Source: Bacillus benzoevorans
GTDB taxonomy: Bacteria > Bacillota > Bacilli > Bacillales > Cytobacillaceae
Reading direction: 5' to 3'
Assembly: GCF_014207535.1 (NCBI RefSeq)
Contig: NZ_JACHGK010000004.1
Span: forward strand, 124,001-188,000
DNA length: 64,000 nt
Positions 8,444 to 17,694 of the stretch are shown here, piece after piece (positions within the stretch are counted from its first letter, which is position 1; every line of letters begins with the position of its first letter). Below the pieces are notes generated by a model that was given only the letters and a program-made list of their open reading frames with translations, ran no database searches and was not told the DNA's origin. The position numbers and the translations under genes were made by a program.

Positions 8444-9190
8444 TTATTCTTCCCAATCCAGTTTCTCTAAAAACTGATAAATATCCTCATGTAATTGGTT
8501 TCTTTCCTTGTCGAGGGTAATGACATGGCCTGATTCTTCATACCACTTTATTTCCTTTATTGTGGATTCCGCCTCATTGTAAATAATATTGGCGCTATTC
8601 GTATTAATCGTTTGGTCATGGCGGGCCTGGATCACAAATAAAGGAGCATAAATCAGGTCTATGTGTTCCCGAACTTCGGTAAACAATTCTTGCAGCGCCT
8701 TTAGAGTTTGCATCGGAGTCTTTTGAAACTCTTCCATCTCCTTGTTGATTTGTTCCTCGGATTTACCTTCCTGTTTTTTATATTCGCGGGCATACTCGAG
8801 GATTCCTTCATACATCACTTCTTCACTCTTTATATAGGCCGGTGCACACATGGGGATAACTCCCTTAACAGGTACATTGTATCCTAACTTCAATGAAAAT
8901 ACCCCCCCGAGTGAAAGTCCGGCAACGGCGATTTCATGGTGGCCTTTATTTTTCAAATATTCATATCCATCCATTACGTCCTTCCACCAGTCTTCAGGTC
9001 CGGTGTGCACAAGCTGTTCCGGCGGTACCCCGTGACCTTTGTATAATGGGGCATGACAGGTATAGCCTCTTTTTTCAAGGTAACGGCCGAGCATGCGGAC
9101 ATCGGCTGTGTGGCCGGTAAATCCATGCAGCAGTAAAACAGCCCTTTTTCCCTCTCCGATTGTAAATGGTTTAGGTGTTATGATTTTCAT
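8444..9190 (-). CDS. est: Carboxylesterase (Est/YvaK)
   Basis: 248 aa alpha/beta hydrolase. Catalytic triad is visible: nucleophile Ser in GLSLGG (about residue 94), Asp in ARHDQTINT (about 195) and His in ESGHVITLD (about 223). The oxyanion-hole segment is LLLHGFTGHT near residues 19-28. The length and sequence match the Geobacillus Est30 and B. subtilis YvaK carboxylesterases that hydrolyse short and medium acyl esters; the natural substrate is not known. It sits between secG and rnr as in B. subtilis. Confidence 0.93.
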   Translation of the reverse strand: MKIITPKPFTIGEGKRAVLLLHGFTGHTADVRMLGRYLEKRGYTCHAPLYKGHGVPPEQLVHTGPEDWWKDVMDGYEYLKNKGHHEIAVAGLSLGGVFSLKLGYNVPVKGVIPMCAPAYIKSEEVMYEGILEYAREYKKQEGKSEEQINKEMEEFQKTPMQTLKALQELFTEVREHIDLIYAPLFVIQARHDQTINTNSANIIYNEAESTIKEIKWYEESGHVITLDKERNQLHEDIYQFLEKLDWEE

Positions 9191-9282
9191 GTGTTTAATC
9201 CCTCTTTGTTTCTCTGTCTGTTTCGAAAGAGTCTTTCATTATTATTTGCAGGAATGCTCTAGTAATTCTTTCGGGCGCGTAT

Positions 9283-9308
9283 AAAAAAAACCTGACCGAC
9301 TGGCCAGG
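9283..9308 (-). terminator. Terminator after secG
   Basis: On the minus strand CCTGGCC-AGTC-GGTCAGG is followed by eight T. It lies between secG and est, so est-rnr may be served by read-through or by a promoter I did not identify. Confidence 0.75.
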
Positions 9309-9320
9309 CTGTTTACTTTA

Positions 9321-9557
9321 TTAAAGTTGAAAGTAGGCAACCGCTATAGTTAAAATAAAAAACAATACAGCTAATACGATTGTCATTCTGTGAAGCACTA
9401 AATCAATTCCGCGTGCTTTTTGTTTTCCGAATAACTGCTCCGCTCCACCTGAAATAGCACCTGATAAGCCGGCACTTTTTCCTGACTGAAGAAGGACAAC
9501 GGCAATAAGAGCAATCGACACAATGACTAATAGAATCAGCAAAATAGTATGCAACAT
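9321..9557 (-). CDS. secG: Protein translocase subunit SecG
   Basis: 78 aa with two transmembrane segments (about residues 3-22 and 54-75) separated by the SecG cytosolic loop LLQSGKSAGLSGAISGGAEQ. SecG stabilises SecYE and promotes SecA-driven protein export. The length and the Gly-rich loop are typical. Upstream of est and rnr, in the conserved Bacillus order. Confidence 0.95.
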   Translation of the reverse strand: MLHTILLILLVIVSIALIAVVLLQSGKSAGLSGAISGGAEQLFGKQKARGIDLVLHRMTIVLAVLFFILTIAVAYFQL

Positions 9558-9689
9558 GAAGTAAACCTCCTAAATACGCACTTTTACATTATTTTTAATG
9601 TAGCATATTTTTCGGCTGGAGACAAATACTTTCTAGTTTTATTAACAACTTTCTCGGATAATTATGTCCATCTCACCAATGATCCTGAT

Positions 9690-9923
9690 TTATCTTGCGG
9701 ACTGCCATTGTTTTCTTAAATCCTTTCGTGACAGGCGGATAGCCTCCTTTGCATTAAAGCTTTCAGCAAAGCCGATGATCTCCTCTTCTTTATCCTGTAT
9801 GTAATTTGAAAATGCCTGAAACCTTCCCGTGTCAAGCTCAAAGACATCCGTTCTAAGTGTGCCGCCGATTTGGTCTCTTGTTTTTACGATGTGAAAGCCA
9901 TTTGAAACAACGTTTACCTCCAT
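9690..9923 (-). CDS. Small conserved-looking protein of unknown function
   Basis: 77 aa, soluble, mixed charge, with no signal peptide or membrane helix. GGAG lies 8 nt before the ATG at 9923. The second half, rich in Glu, Arg and Lys, is probably helical (KEAIRLSRKDLRKQW). I do not recognise the family. It lies alone between eno and secG, in the same orientation. Confidence 0.6.
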   Translation of the reverse strand: MEVNVVSNGFHIVKTRDQIGGTLRTDVFELDTGRFQAFSNYIQDKEEEIIGFAESFNAKEAIRLSRKDLRKQWQSAR

Positions 9924-10092
9924 TTCACACTCTCCTTTTTTCCTTGAGCATAAACCAAATCAGTCTATTAATCAAAAAGGGAAAAATGTAATTTCAGGGG
10001 GGTTTAAGCGCTTTTTTGCGAAAAAAAGACCCTAAATTTTATTTTTATGGAGGTAAAAATGTAATTTGATTTTTTTTCATTTTAATAACAAA

Positions 10093-10135
10093 ACACCTCC
10101 TATTATGTGAACTGCTTACACATAATAGGAGGTGT
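10093..10135 (-). terminator. Terminator after eno with a perfect 17-bp stem
   Basis: ACACCTCCTATTATGTG and CACATAATAGGAGGTGT form an exact inverted repeat around a 9-nt loop, followed on the minus strand by TTTTGTTATT. It marks the end of the glycolytic operon. A second hairpin (ATTGCGG/CCGCAAT, about 10141-10195) lies between it and eno. Confidence 0.85.
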
Positions 10136-10201
10136 TGACTAATTGCGGTCCCAAAAACGGCTCAGGGAGACAAAATTCGCCGCCAAGCCGCAATAAGGGA
10201 A

Positions 10202-11497
10202 TTATTTTTTCAAATTATAGAAAGATTGTAAGCCTGCATAAACAGCTGCATCGCCAAGTTCGTCTTCGATGCGAAGAAGTTGGTTGTATTTTGCGATACG
10301 GTCTGTACGGGACATAGAACCAGTTTTGATTTGACCAGCGTTTGTTGCTACAGCGATGTCAGCGATAGTGGCATCTTCTGTTTCACCGGAACGGTGGGAA
10401 ACAACAGCTGTGTAGCCTGCGCGTTTTGCCATTTCAATAGCATCAAAAGTTTCTGTTAATGTACCAATTTGGTTCACTTTGATTAGGATGGAGTTGCCCA
10501 CGCCTTGTTCGATACCTTGAGCAAGTTTTTTCGTGTTGGTAACGAATAGATCATCCCCAACAAGCTGAACTTTTTTACCAAGACGGTCCGTTAATAATTT
10601 GTGGCCTTCCCAGTCGTTTTCGTCTAAGCCATCTTCAATGGAGATGATTGGGAACTCATTGCAAAGTTCTTCATAGAAAGCAACCATTTCTTCAGAAGTT
10701 AAGCCTGTGCGGCCTTCGCCGGCAAGATCGTATTTGCCTGTTTCTTTGTTAAAGAACTCAGAAGAAGCAACGTCCATACCTAAGTATACATCTTGACCAG
10801 GCTCATAACCTGCTGCCTTGATCGCTTCGATGATCACTTCTAATGCTTCACGGTTAGAACCAAGGTTTGGCGCAAATCCGCCTTCGTCACCAACTGCAGT
10901 ATTTAAGCCTTTGCCTGAAAGAACTTTTTTCAATGAATGGAATACTTCCGCACCCATACGAAGTGCTTCTTTGAAGGTAGGAGCGCCTACAGGAAGAATC
11001 ATGAATTCTTGGAAATCAACGTTGTTATCAGCATGAGATCCGCCGTTGATGATGTTCATCATTGGAGTTGGAAGCTGCTTTGCGTTAAATCCGCCAAAGT
11101 AACGGTATAATGGAAGTCCTACAGAATCAGCTGCAGCATGAGCAACTGCCATAGAAACACCAAGGATGGCATTGGCGCCAAGTTTTCCTTTGTTTTCTGT
11201 ACCGTCAAGTTCGATCATCGCTTGGTCAATCGCTACTTGATCAGTTACGTCCATGCCGATTACTTCTTCAGCAATCACTTCATTAACGTTTTCAACAGCC
11301 TTTAAAACACCTTTACCAAGGTAACGGGATTTGTCTCCGTCACGAAGTTCAACTGCTTCATATTCACCAGTTGAAGCACCAGATGGAACTAAAGCGCGTC
11401 CGAAAAATCCGGACTCTGTTAATACTTCTACTTCTACTGTTGGATTACCACGGGAATCAAGAACTTCACGGGCGTAAACGTGTTGGATATAAGGCAT
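10202..11497 (-). CDS. eno: Enolase
   Basis: 431 aa. Converts 2-phosphoglycerate to phosphoenolpyruvate, and in Bacillus is also reported as a component of the RNA degradosome-like network. Visible features are the N-terminal ARE(V)LDSRGNPTVEVE, substrate-loop SGASTGEYEA, metal ligands in GLDENDW and LVGDDLFVTN, and the enolase signature ILIKVNQIGTLTET. AAAGGAGAG precedes the ATG. Last gene of cggR-gapA-pgk-tpiA-gpmI-eno. Confidence 0.98.
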   Translation of the reverse strand: MPYIQHVYAREVLDSRGNPTVEVEVLTESGFFGRALVPSGASTGEYEAVELRDGDKSRYLGKGVLKAVENVNEVIAEEVIGMDVTDQVAIDQAMIELDGTENKGKLGANAILGVSMAVAHAAADSVGLPLYRYFGGFNAKQLPTPMMNIINGGSHADNNVDFQEFMILPVGAPTFKEALRMGAEVFHSLKKVLSGKGLNTAVGDEGGFAPNLGSNREALEVIIEAIKAAGYEPGQDVYLGMDVASSEFFNKETGKYDLAGEGRTGLTSEEMVAFYEELCNEFPIISIEDGLDENDWEGHKLLTDRLGKKVQLVGDDLFVTNTKKLAQGIEQGVGNSILIKVNQIGTLTETFDAIEMAKRAGYTAVVSHRSGETEDATIADIAVATNAGQIKTGSMSRTDRIAKYNQLLRIEDELGDAAVYAGLQSFYNLKK

Positions 11498-11538
11498 TAA
11501 AAATCTCTCCTTTGTCTATATGAACTTTTTATTTAAAT

Positions 11539-11647
11539 GGTACCTGGCGCCGTAATCGGGACAAATGTCCTCTAGATGAGGACATTTGTCTTTTCGCGGT
11601 GCCAGGCACCAAAAATGGACAATTGTCTTTTTGCGGTGCCTGGCACC
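11539..11647. repeat. GGTGCC-type palindromic intergenic repeat
   Basis: Three copies of the 13-bp palindrome GGTGCCTGGCACC (or variants) at 11539-11551, 11598-11610 and 11635-11647 bracket two hairpin units. One has a perfect 13-bp stem GACAAATGTCCTC/GAGGACATTTGTC; the other contains GGACAATTGTC. The element ends exactly where the gpmI stop codon begins (11648). It resembles repeats I have seen in other Bacillus genomes. Confidence 0.8.
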
Positions 11648-13180
11648 TTATTTGATGATGGAGGTTCCTGTCATTTCGGCTGGTGTGTCGATGCCCATCA
11701 TGTGCAGCAAGGTTGGAGCCAGGTCAGCCAGGATCCCGTCATTGCGCAGTTCGATGTTTGGTTTTGTTACAATGACCGGCACTGGGTTTGTTGTATGAGC
11801 TGTCATTGGTTTGCCTTCAAGGGTGATCACCTCATCGGAATTTCCGTGGTCGGCTGTAATAATGACTTCCCCGCCTTTTGCTAAAATCGCATCTACCACT
11901 TTCCCTAAACATTCATCAACCGTTTCAATCGCTTTGATTGTTGGTTCAAGCTTACCTGAATGCCCAACCATATCAGGGTTGGCAAAGTTTAAGATGATCA
12001 TATCAAATTTATCAGCTGCAATCTCCTTTAGAAGGGCATCTGTTACTTCATAGGCGCTCATTTCCGGCTGTAGATCGTATGTCGCAACCTTTGGTGAGTT
12101 AATGAGAATACGCTCTTCACCAGGAAACGGTTCCTCACGGCCGCCGTTAAAAAAGAATGTAACATGCGGATATTTTTCTGTTTCCGCAATACGCAGCTGT
12201 TTTAAATTATGCTGTGACATAATTTCCCCAAATGTATTATCCAGGTTTGTCGGTTTAAACGCTACATAGCCTTTCACAGTTTCGCTGAAATGGGTTAAGC
12301 AGACAAAACAAAGACCTTTTGGATGTTTTTCTCCTCTTTCAAAAGAACGGAAATCATCGTTTGTAAAGGTATTTGAAATTTGAATCGCACGGTCAGGACG
12401 GAAGTTATAGAAAATAACCGCGTCATTATCCTGAATCGTTGCAACCGGTTCGCCATTTTCCTGTGTAATCACTGAAGGAAGAACGAACTCATCATAGATT
12501 TCATGCTTATAGCTGTCTGTTACGACATCCAGCGGATTCGTATAAGCCGGTCCTTCACCGTAAACCATGGCACGGTAGCATTTTTCAACGCGTTCCCAGC
12601 GCTTATCTCTATCCATAGAATAATAGCGTCCGGAAATCGTTGCGAATTCTCCAACGCCATATTCTTTCATTTTTTCCAGTGTATCCTTGATGTAAATTTC
12701 CGCTGTTTGCGGACCTACATCACGGCCGTCTAAAAATCCATGTACATAGACTTTTTTCAGACCATGGTCTGCTGCAAGACGCAATAAGGCATACATATGT
12801 GTAATATGGCTGTGTACACCGCCGTCTGAAAGCAAGCCAAATAAGTGTAAGCTGGAATCATGTTTTTTCACATGATCGATCGCAGCTAAAAATGTTTCAT
12901 TTTTTTCAAATTGTCCTTCACGAATTGCAATATTTACTCTTGTGAAGTTTTGGTAGACGACCCGGCCGGCACCGATATTCATATGTCCGACTTCGGAATT
13001 TCCCATTTGACCATCTGGAAGCCCTACTGCTTCTCCTGAAGCTAAAAGATGGCTGTGAGGAAAGTCATTCCATAAACGATCTAAATTAGGTTTTTTGGCT
13101 TGTGCCACCGCGTTTCCTTTTACTTCATCCCTGCACCCGAAACCATCTAATATAATTAATGCTTTTGGTGATTTACTCAT
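11648..13180 (-). CDS. gpmI: 2,3-bisphosphoglycerate-independent phosphoglycerate mutase
   Basis: 510 aa. Manganese-dependent enzyme that interconverts 3- and 2-phosphoglycerate through a phosphoserine. The nucleophile Ser is in MGNSEVGHMNIGAG (about residue 62). Alkaline-phosphatase-fold metal ligands are visible in ILDGFG at the N-terminus and in ANPDMVGHSG and TADHGNSDE near the C-terminus. Its ATG overlaps the tpiA stop by 4 nt. Manganese dependence makes it pH-sensitive during sporulation in Bacillus. Confidence 0.97.
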   Translation of the reverse strand: MSKSPKALIILDGFGCRDEVKGNAVAQAKKPNLDRLWNDFPHSHLLASGEAVGLPDGQMGNSEVGHMNIGAGRVVYQNFTRVNIAIREGQFEKNETFLAAIDHVKKHDSSLHLFGLLSDGGVHSHITHMYALLRLAADHGLKKVYVHGFLDGRDVGPQTAEIYIKDTLEKMKEYGVGEFATISGRYYSMDRDKRWERVEKCYRAMVYGEGPAYTNPLDVVTDSYKHEIYDEFVLPSVITQENGEPVATIQDNDAVIFYNFRPDRAIQISNTFTNDDFRSFERGEKHPKGLCFVCLTHFSETVKGYVAFKPTNLDNTFGEIMSQHNLKQLRIAETEKYPHVTFFFNGGREEPFPGEERILINSPKVATYDLQPEMSAYEVTDALLKEIAADKFDMIILNFANPDMVGHSGKLEPTIKAIETVDECLGKVVDAILAKGGEVIITADHGNSDEVITLEGKPMTAHTTNPVPVIVTKPNIELRNDGILADLAPTLLHMMGIDTPAEMTGTSIIK

Positions 13181-13938
13181 TTCTTACCTGCCTCCACTAG
13201 TTGAAGGAATGATGCCGATTCCAGACTGGCACCGCCGACAAGAGCGCCGTCTATGTCTGCCTGCGCTAAATATTCCTTTATATTTTCTGGTTTTACACTT
13301 CCACCATATTGAATCCGAACCGCTTCTGCTGTATCTTGTGAAAATTGACCTGCGACAACAGAACGAATATGAGCACAAACTTCATTGGCATCTTGAGGAG
13401 TTGAAGATTTTCCTGTTCCAATTGCCCAAATCGGTTCATAGGCAATGACAACCTGTTTGACTTGCTCATCCGTCAGCCCGGCCAAAGCTTTCTCGACCTG
13501 TCCTGCGACAAATTCATTCGTAATGCCGCTTTCACGCTGTGCTAATGTTTCACCGACACAAACGATTGGAACTAAATGGTGACTAAATGCAGCTGCCAGT
13601 TTTTTATTGACAGCTTCATCTGTTTCATTAAACATTTCACGTCGTTCTGAATGACCGATAATGACATATTTTACGCCAAGATCCTCTAGTGCAGCAGGGC
13701 TGATTTCACCAGTAAAGGCCCCTTTTTCCGCAAAATGCATATTTTGCGCACCAATACCTACTTCTGTTTGACCCGCAAGCGATACTAATGTTTCAAGAAA
13801 TAAAGCCGGCGGACAGACAACCGTTTCAACCTGCTCACCAGTCGGGATCGTGGACTTTTTGATCTCTTCCATAAAACTTTTAGCCTCTGAAAGAGTTTTA
13901 TGCATTTTCCAATTTGCTGCGATGATTGGTTTCCTCAT
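13177..13938 (-). CDS. tpiA: Triosephosphate isomerase
   Basis: 253 aa from the ATG giving MRKPIIAANWKMHKT, the canonical start; an upstream in-frame ATG at 13956 is less likely. Interconverts dihydroxyacetone phosphate and glyceraldehyde 3-phosphate. Active-site residues are Lys in NWKMHK, His in IIGHSERR, Glu in AYEPIWAIGTG and the closing GGSVKPEN phosphate loop. Overlaps gpmI by 4 nt. Confidence 0.97.
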   Translation of the reverse strand: MRKPIIAANWKMHKTLSEAKSFMEEIKKSTIPTGEQVETVVCPPALFLETLVSLAGQTEVGIGAQNMHFAEKGAFTGEISPAALEDLGVKYVIIGHSERREMFNETDEAVNKKLAAAFSHHLVPIVCVGETLAQRESGITNEFVAGQVEKALAGLTDEQVKQVVIAYEPIWAIGTGKSSTPQDANEVCAHIRSVVAGQFSQDTAEAVRIQYGGSVKPENIKEYLAQADIDGALVGGASLESASFLQLVEAGKK

Positions 13939-14029
13939 TCTATAACTTCCTTTCAAGCCTCTCCTAAGTGTTTCCTAATTCTGTATATCTGATGAGCGCT
14001 TTTTGTTATATTTGATTCCACTGCAGAAA

Positions 14030-15214
14030 TTATCGATCATTTAGTGCGACTACTCCAGGTAATTGCTTACCTTCCATAAATTCTAACGAAGCGCCGCCGC
14101 CTGTAGAAATATGGCTCATTTTATCGGCTAGATGGAACTTTTCAACAGCTGCTGCAGAATCTCCGCCGCCAATGATAGAATATGTATCGTTCGCTTCAGC
14201 TAAGCTTTCTGCAACGGTTTTTGTTCCATTGGCAAACTTATCCATTTCGAAAACTCCCATAGGACCGTTCCAAATGACAAGTTTTGATTTTTGAATGACA
14301 TCACGATAAAGTTCCGCTGTTTTCGGACCGATATCAAGTGCCTGCCACTCAGCAGGTATTTCATTAATCGAAACGACCTTTGTATTTGCATCAGGGGAAA
14401 ATTCTTCAGCCACAACAGAATCAATTGGCATATAGAAATTGACACCCTTTGCTTTTGCTTTATCTATAAATGAATTGGCTAAGTTGATTTTATCTTCTTC
14501 AAGCAGAGATTTTCCAATCTCATGACCTTGCGCCTTAATAAAGGTGTAGGCCAGGCCTCCGCCAATAATAAGATTATCAACCTTATCCAAGAGATTATCA
14601 ATCACATCGATTTTATCTTTAACTTTTGCTCCTCCAATAATAGCAGTAAACGGACGTTCCGGATTAGAAAGTGCTTTCCCAATCACTTCTAATTCTTTTT
14701 CCATTAAAAGACCGGAAACGGCAGGAAGATGGTGAGCAATTCCTTCTGTTGATGCATGTGCACGGTGAGCAGCACCGAAAGCATCATTGACATATATATC
14801 CGCTAATTCAGAAAACGCCTGTGCTAATTCTGGATCATTTTTCTCTTCTCCTGGGTAAAAACGGACGTTTTCAAGAAGCAGGACATCTCCTTCGTTCATT
14901 TCTGAAATGATCGCTTTAACAGCTTCACCATAGGCCTCATCCGCTTTTTTCACATCAGAGCCTAATAAATCAGATAGGCGTTTTGCTACTGGTGTCAAGC
15001 GCATTTCTTCAACAACTTTTCCCTTTGGACGGCCAAGATGGCTGGCTAAGATCACTTTTGCTCCTTGCTCCTGTAAATATTGAATTGTTGGCAGGGCTGC
15101 GCGAATCCGGGTTTCATCTGTTATTTGTCCATCCTGCATCGGTACGTTAAAATCAACACGGCAAAAAACTCGTTTTCCCTTAAAATCAACATCTCTTACG
15201 CTTTTTTTATTCAA
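14030..15214 (-). CDS. pgk: Phosphoglycerate kinase
   Basis: 394 aa using a TTG start at 15214, which is spaced 8 nt from AGGAGG and gives the family N-terminus (M)NKKSVRDVDFKGKRV; the in-frame ATG at 15247 has no ribosome-binding site. Makes ATP from 1,3-bisphosphoglycerate. Seen: RVDFNVP, SHLGRPKG, VNDAFGAAHRAHAS, the nucleotide site GGAKVKDK and the C-terminal GGGDSAAAVEK loop. Separated from gapA by 296 bp holding a terminator. Confidence 0.97.
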   Translation of the reverse strand: MNKKSVRDVDFKGKRVFCRVDFNVPMQDGQITDETRIRAALPTIQYLQEQGAKVILASHLGRPKGKVVEEMRLTPVAKRLSDLLGSDVKKADEAYGEAVKAIISEMNEGDVLLLENVRFYPGEEKNDPELAQAFSELADIYVNDAFGAAHRAHASTEGIAHHLPAVSGLLMEKELEVIGKALSNPERPFTAIIGGAKVKDKIDVIDNLLDKVDNLIIGGGLAYTFIKAQGHEIGKSLLEEDKINLANSFIDKAKAKGVNFYMPIDSVVAEEFSPDANTKVVSINEIPAEWQALDIGPKTAELYRDVIQKSKLVIWNGPMGVFEMDKFANGTKTVAESLAEANDTYSIIGGGDSAAAVEKFHLADKMSHISTGGGASLEFMEGKQLPGVVALNDR

Positions 15215-15403
15215 CAAAAGGTCCTCCTTTAGAAGCTGTTGGATCAAGCAGTCTTTTCTCTATTTAAAACTTTCAGGTTCTGAAAAAATCTATCTTTGTG
15301 ATGTAGTATGCCTGCGAAAGTCTTGCTTAAAACATGATGCACGAAACCCTGTTACTCTTAGACAAAACCCAAGAAAAACGGACTGTTCTTCCTTTTTCCG
15401 CAC

Positions 15404-15434
15404 AAAAAGGAGCGGGGCTTGTACCCCCTCTCCC
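15404..15434 (-). terminator. Terminator after gapA
   Basis: On the minus strand GGAGAGGGG and CCCCGCTCC pair around a 7-nt loop followed by TTTTTG. It separates cggR-gapA from the distal glycolytic genes, fitting the much higher gapA expression known in Bacillus. Confidence 0.75.
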
Positions 15435-15510
15435 CTGTTTCCCATTTTACATTATAGTCGTAAGTTGGAAGATAATCCAATAATTTTCAGTTAAAAATAA
15501 AATTATCTGT

Positions 15511-16518
15511 TTACAGTCCTTTTGATCCGATATATTGGACTAAATCTACCACACGGTTAGAGTAGCCGATTTCGTTATCATACCAAGAGATAACTTTTAC
15601 TAAATTGCCTTCCATAACCATTGTTGAAAGTCCGTCAACGGTAGATGAAACAGTTGCGCCGTTAAAGTCTTTTGATACAAGCGGCAGGTCAGTGTAAGCA
15701 AGAATACCTTTTAATTCGCCTTCTGCAGCTGCTTTTAGTGCTGTATTTACTTCTTCTGCTGTTACTTCTTTTTCCAGTTCAACAACTAAATCAACTAATG
15801 ATACGTTTGGTGTTGGCACACGGACAGCCATTCCATTCAATTTACCTTTTAATTCAGGCAATACTAGCGCAACGGCTTTTGCTGCTCCTGTAGTTGTCGG
15901 GATCATGTTTTCAGCTGCTGCACGGGCACGGCGGTAGTCTTTATGCGGCAAATCCAGGATTTGCTGGTCATTTGTATAAGAGTGAATCGTCGTCATCATC
16001 CCGCGTTTAATGCCAAATGTATTTTGCAGTACTTTAGCAAACGGTGCTAAACAGTTTGTTGTACAAGATGCATTTGAAAGGACATGATGGTTTGCCGGAT
16101 CATATTTCTCTTCGTTTACACCCATTACAATTGTAATATCCTCATTTGAACCCGGAGCCGAAATAACAACCTTTTTAGCACCAGCTTCTAAGTGTTTCGC
16201 CGCATCATCGCGTTTTGTAAAACGGCCTGTTGATTCTATTACCACTTCAACACCTAGTGCTCCCCAGCCAATTTGTGCCGGATCACGTTCAGCTTTAACC
16301 GTAATTGTTTTTCCATTTACTACAAGGTTGTTGCCATCAACAGAAATATCTGCATCTAAAACTCCGTGAACAGAATCATATTTTAAAAGGTGTGCCAGCA
16401 TCTTAGCATCTGTTAAGTCATTCACCGCTACAATATCAAACTCAGGATTATTTATCGCTGCACGGAACACATTACGTCCAATTCTACCAAAACCGTTAAT
16501 TCCAACTTTTACTGCCAT
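15511..16518 (-). CDS. gapA: Glyceraldehyde-3-phosphate dehydrogenase (glycolytic, type I)
   Basis: 335 aa. NAD-dependent oxidation of glyceraldehyde 3-phosphate to 1,3-bisphosphoglycerate. NAD-binding GINGFGRIGRNVFRA at the N-terminus, catalytic Cys in SNASCTTNCLAP (about residue 152) and the His-containing HSYTNDQ region. Its place directly after cggR identifies it as the glycolytic GapA rather than the gluconeogenic GapB. Confidence 0.98.
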   Translation of the reverse strand: MAVKVGINGFGRIGRNVFRAAINNPEFDIVAVNDLTDAKMLAHLLKYDSVHGVLDADISVDGNNLVVNGKTITVKAERDPAQIGWGALGVEVVIESTGRFTKRDDAAKHLEAGAKKVVISAPGSNEDITIVMGVNEEKYDPANHHVLSNASCTTNCLAPFAKVLQNTFGIKRGMMTTIHSYTNDQQILDLPHKDYRRARAAAENMIPTTTGAAKAVALVLPELKGKLNGMAVRVPTPNVSLVDLVVELEKEVTAEEVNTALKAAAEGELKGILAYTDLPLVSKDFNGATVSSTVDGLSTMVMEGNLVKVISWYDNEIGYSNRVVDLVQYIGSKGL

Positions 16519-16568
16519 GTTAAATTTCCTCCTTTATGGATTCAGGATTATTATTATATGAAAGGGAT

Positions 16569-17591
16569 TCACCCTTGCAACAACTCTTTTGCTGCTCCTT
16601 CATCGGTAATCAATATCGTTGATTTTGGAGCTTGTTTCAAATAGGCACGTATGGCCTGGGCCTTTGAAGAACCTCCGGCAACTGCAATGATATTTTTTGC
16701 ATTCGCTAAGTCATCTAATTGCAGTCCGATGGTCTGGACCTTGTAAATCACTTCACCATGTTCATTAAAGTAATAGCCAAAAGCTTCACCGACCGCATGG
16801 GACTCTTTAAGCTTTGTCATGATTTCACTGCTTGATTTTCTTCGCTCCGCCATTGTGATAGCGTCTCCTATGCCATGTAAAACCATGCTCGCTGATTGAA
16901 TTAAAGATAATACTTCGTTAATTTCAGGGTCTTTGATAAGTGATTGGTACAAATCACTGCTTACCTGATCGGGAACATATAAAACCCGGTGCTTAGCACC
17001 TGTTTGCTCAGCCATTCTTGAACAAATCGTATTGGCCTGGTTTTTGACATCTTCTCCGATGCCCCCTCTTGCCGGCACAAATAGAATCTCCTGTTTCCCG
17101 CTCATTGGCGTCATCATCTCTGCAACGGAGGCCATAGTCGAACCCCCGGTAACGGCAATGATATTTTCCCCCTGCAGACTACCCGTTATGCATGTGACAC
17201 AGGCTGTGCCAATCTCGTTTTTGACCCACGGCTGTTCATCGCTGTCCCCGGAAACAATCATGACTTTTTTAATCTGAAGCCGTTTCTCCAATTGGGCTTC
17301 CAGCTGATCAATCCCCGAAATGTCTCTCATCATAAAATGAAGTTCAAGTAAAAGATCCTTTCCTTCATCCGTCAAACTCATTCCGGAACCCGTGCTGTAA
17401 AGCAAGTTTTGCTTCTTCAAAAAATCCACTTCGCTTCTCAGAACCCGTTCAGTCAAACCGAGCTGCATGGCCAAACTTCTTCTGCCGACCGGTTCCATCG
17501 AGCCAATAAACTTAAGAATCTGATATCTTTTTTGCATAACTTCAAGCAGGTCAGGCAATAATTTTTTTTGAACTTTTATTACTGATTTCAT
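16569..17591 (-). CDS. cggR: Central glycolytic genes regulator CggR
   Basis: 340 aa from the ATG at 17591 with AAGGAG 9 nt upstream, exactly the B. subtilis length. SorC/DeoR-family repressor with an N-terminal winged helix (about residues 30-85, GRRSLAMQLGLTERVLRSEVDFL) and a sugar-phosphate-binding domain whose inducer is fructose 1,6-bisphosphate. It represses its own operon by blocking transcription from a downstream operator. That operator (17614-17651) is visible just ahead of the gene. First gene of the glycolytic operon. Confidence 0.96.
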   Translation of the reverse strand: MKSVIKVQKKLLPDLLEVMQKRYQILKFIGSMEPVGRRSLAMQLGLTERVLRSEVDFLKKQNLLYSTGSGMSLTDEGKDLLLELHFMMRDISGIDQLEAQLEKRLQIKKVMIVSGDSDEQPWVKNEIGTACVTCITGSLQGENIIAVTGGSTMASVAEMMTPMSGKQEILFVPARGGIGEDVKNQANTICSRMAEQTGAKHRVLYVPDQVSSDLYQSLIKDPEINEVLSLIQSASMVLHGIGDAITMAERRKSSSEIMTKLKESHAVGEAFGYYFNEHGEVIYKVQTIGLQLDDLANAKNIIAVAGGSSKAQAIRAYLKQAPKSTILITDEGAAKELLQG

Positions 17592-17613
17592 TTTATGCTG
17601 CTCCTTCACAACT

Positions 17614-17651
17614 GGTCAGTTTTTGTCCCACTTAGACATTTATTGTCCCAC
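17614..17651 (-). promoter_or_regulatory. CggR operator
   Basis: Two direct repeats on the minus strand, GTGGGACAATAAATGTC and GTGGGACAAAAACTGAC, match the CggR half-site pattern GGGAC-N6-TGTC/TGAC known from B. subtilis. They lie downstream of the promoter start point and upstream of the cggR ribosome-binding site, fitting a roadblock mechanism. Confidence 0.85.
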
Positions 17652-17658
17652 TTGCTTC

Positions 17659-17694
17659 AAAAAAAATCTCCCTGCACTTGTATACTAACAGGGA
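17659..17694 (-). terminator. Terminator of the glutaredoxin-like gene
   Basis: TCCCTG and CAGGGA enclose a 14-nt loop followed by eight T on the minus strand. The loop contains the -10 box of the cggR promoter, so terminator and promoter occupy the same DNA. Confidence 0.6.
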
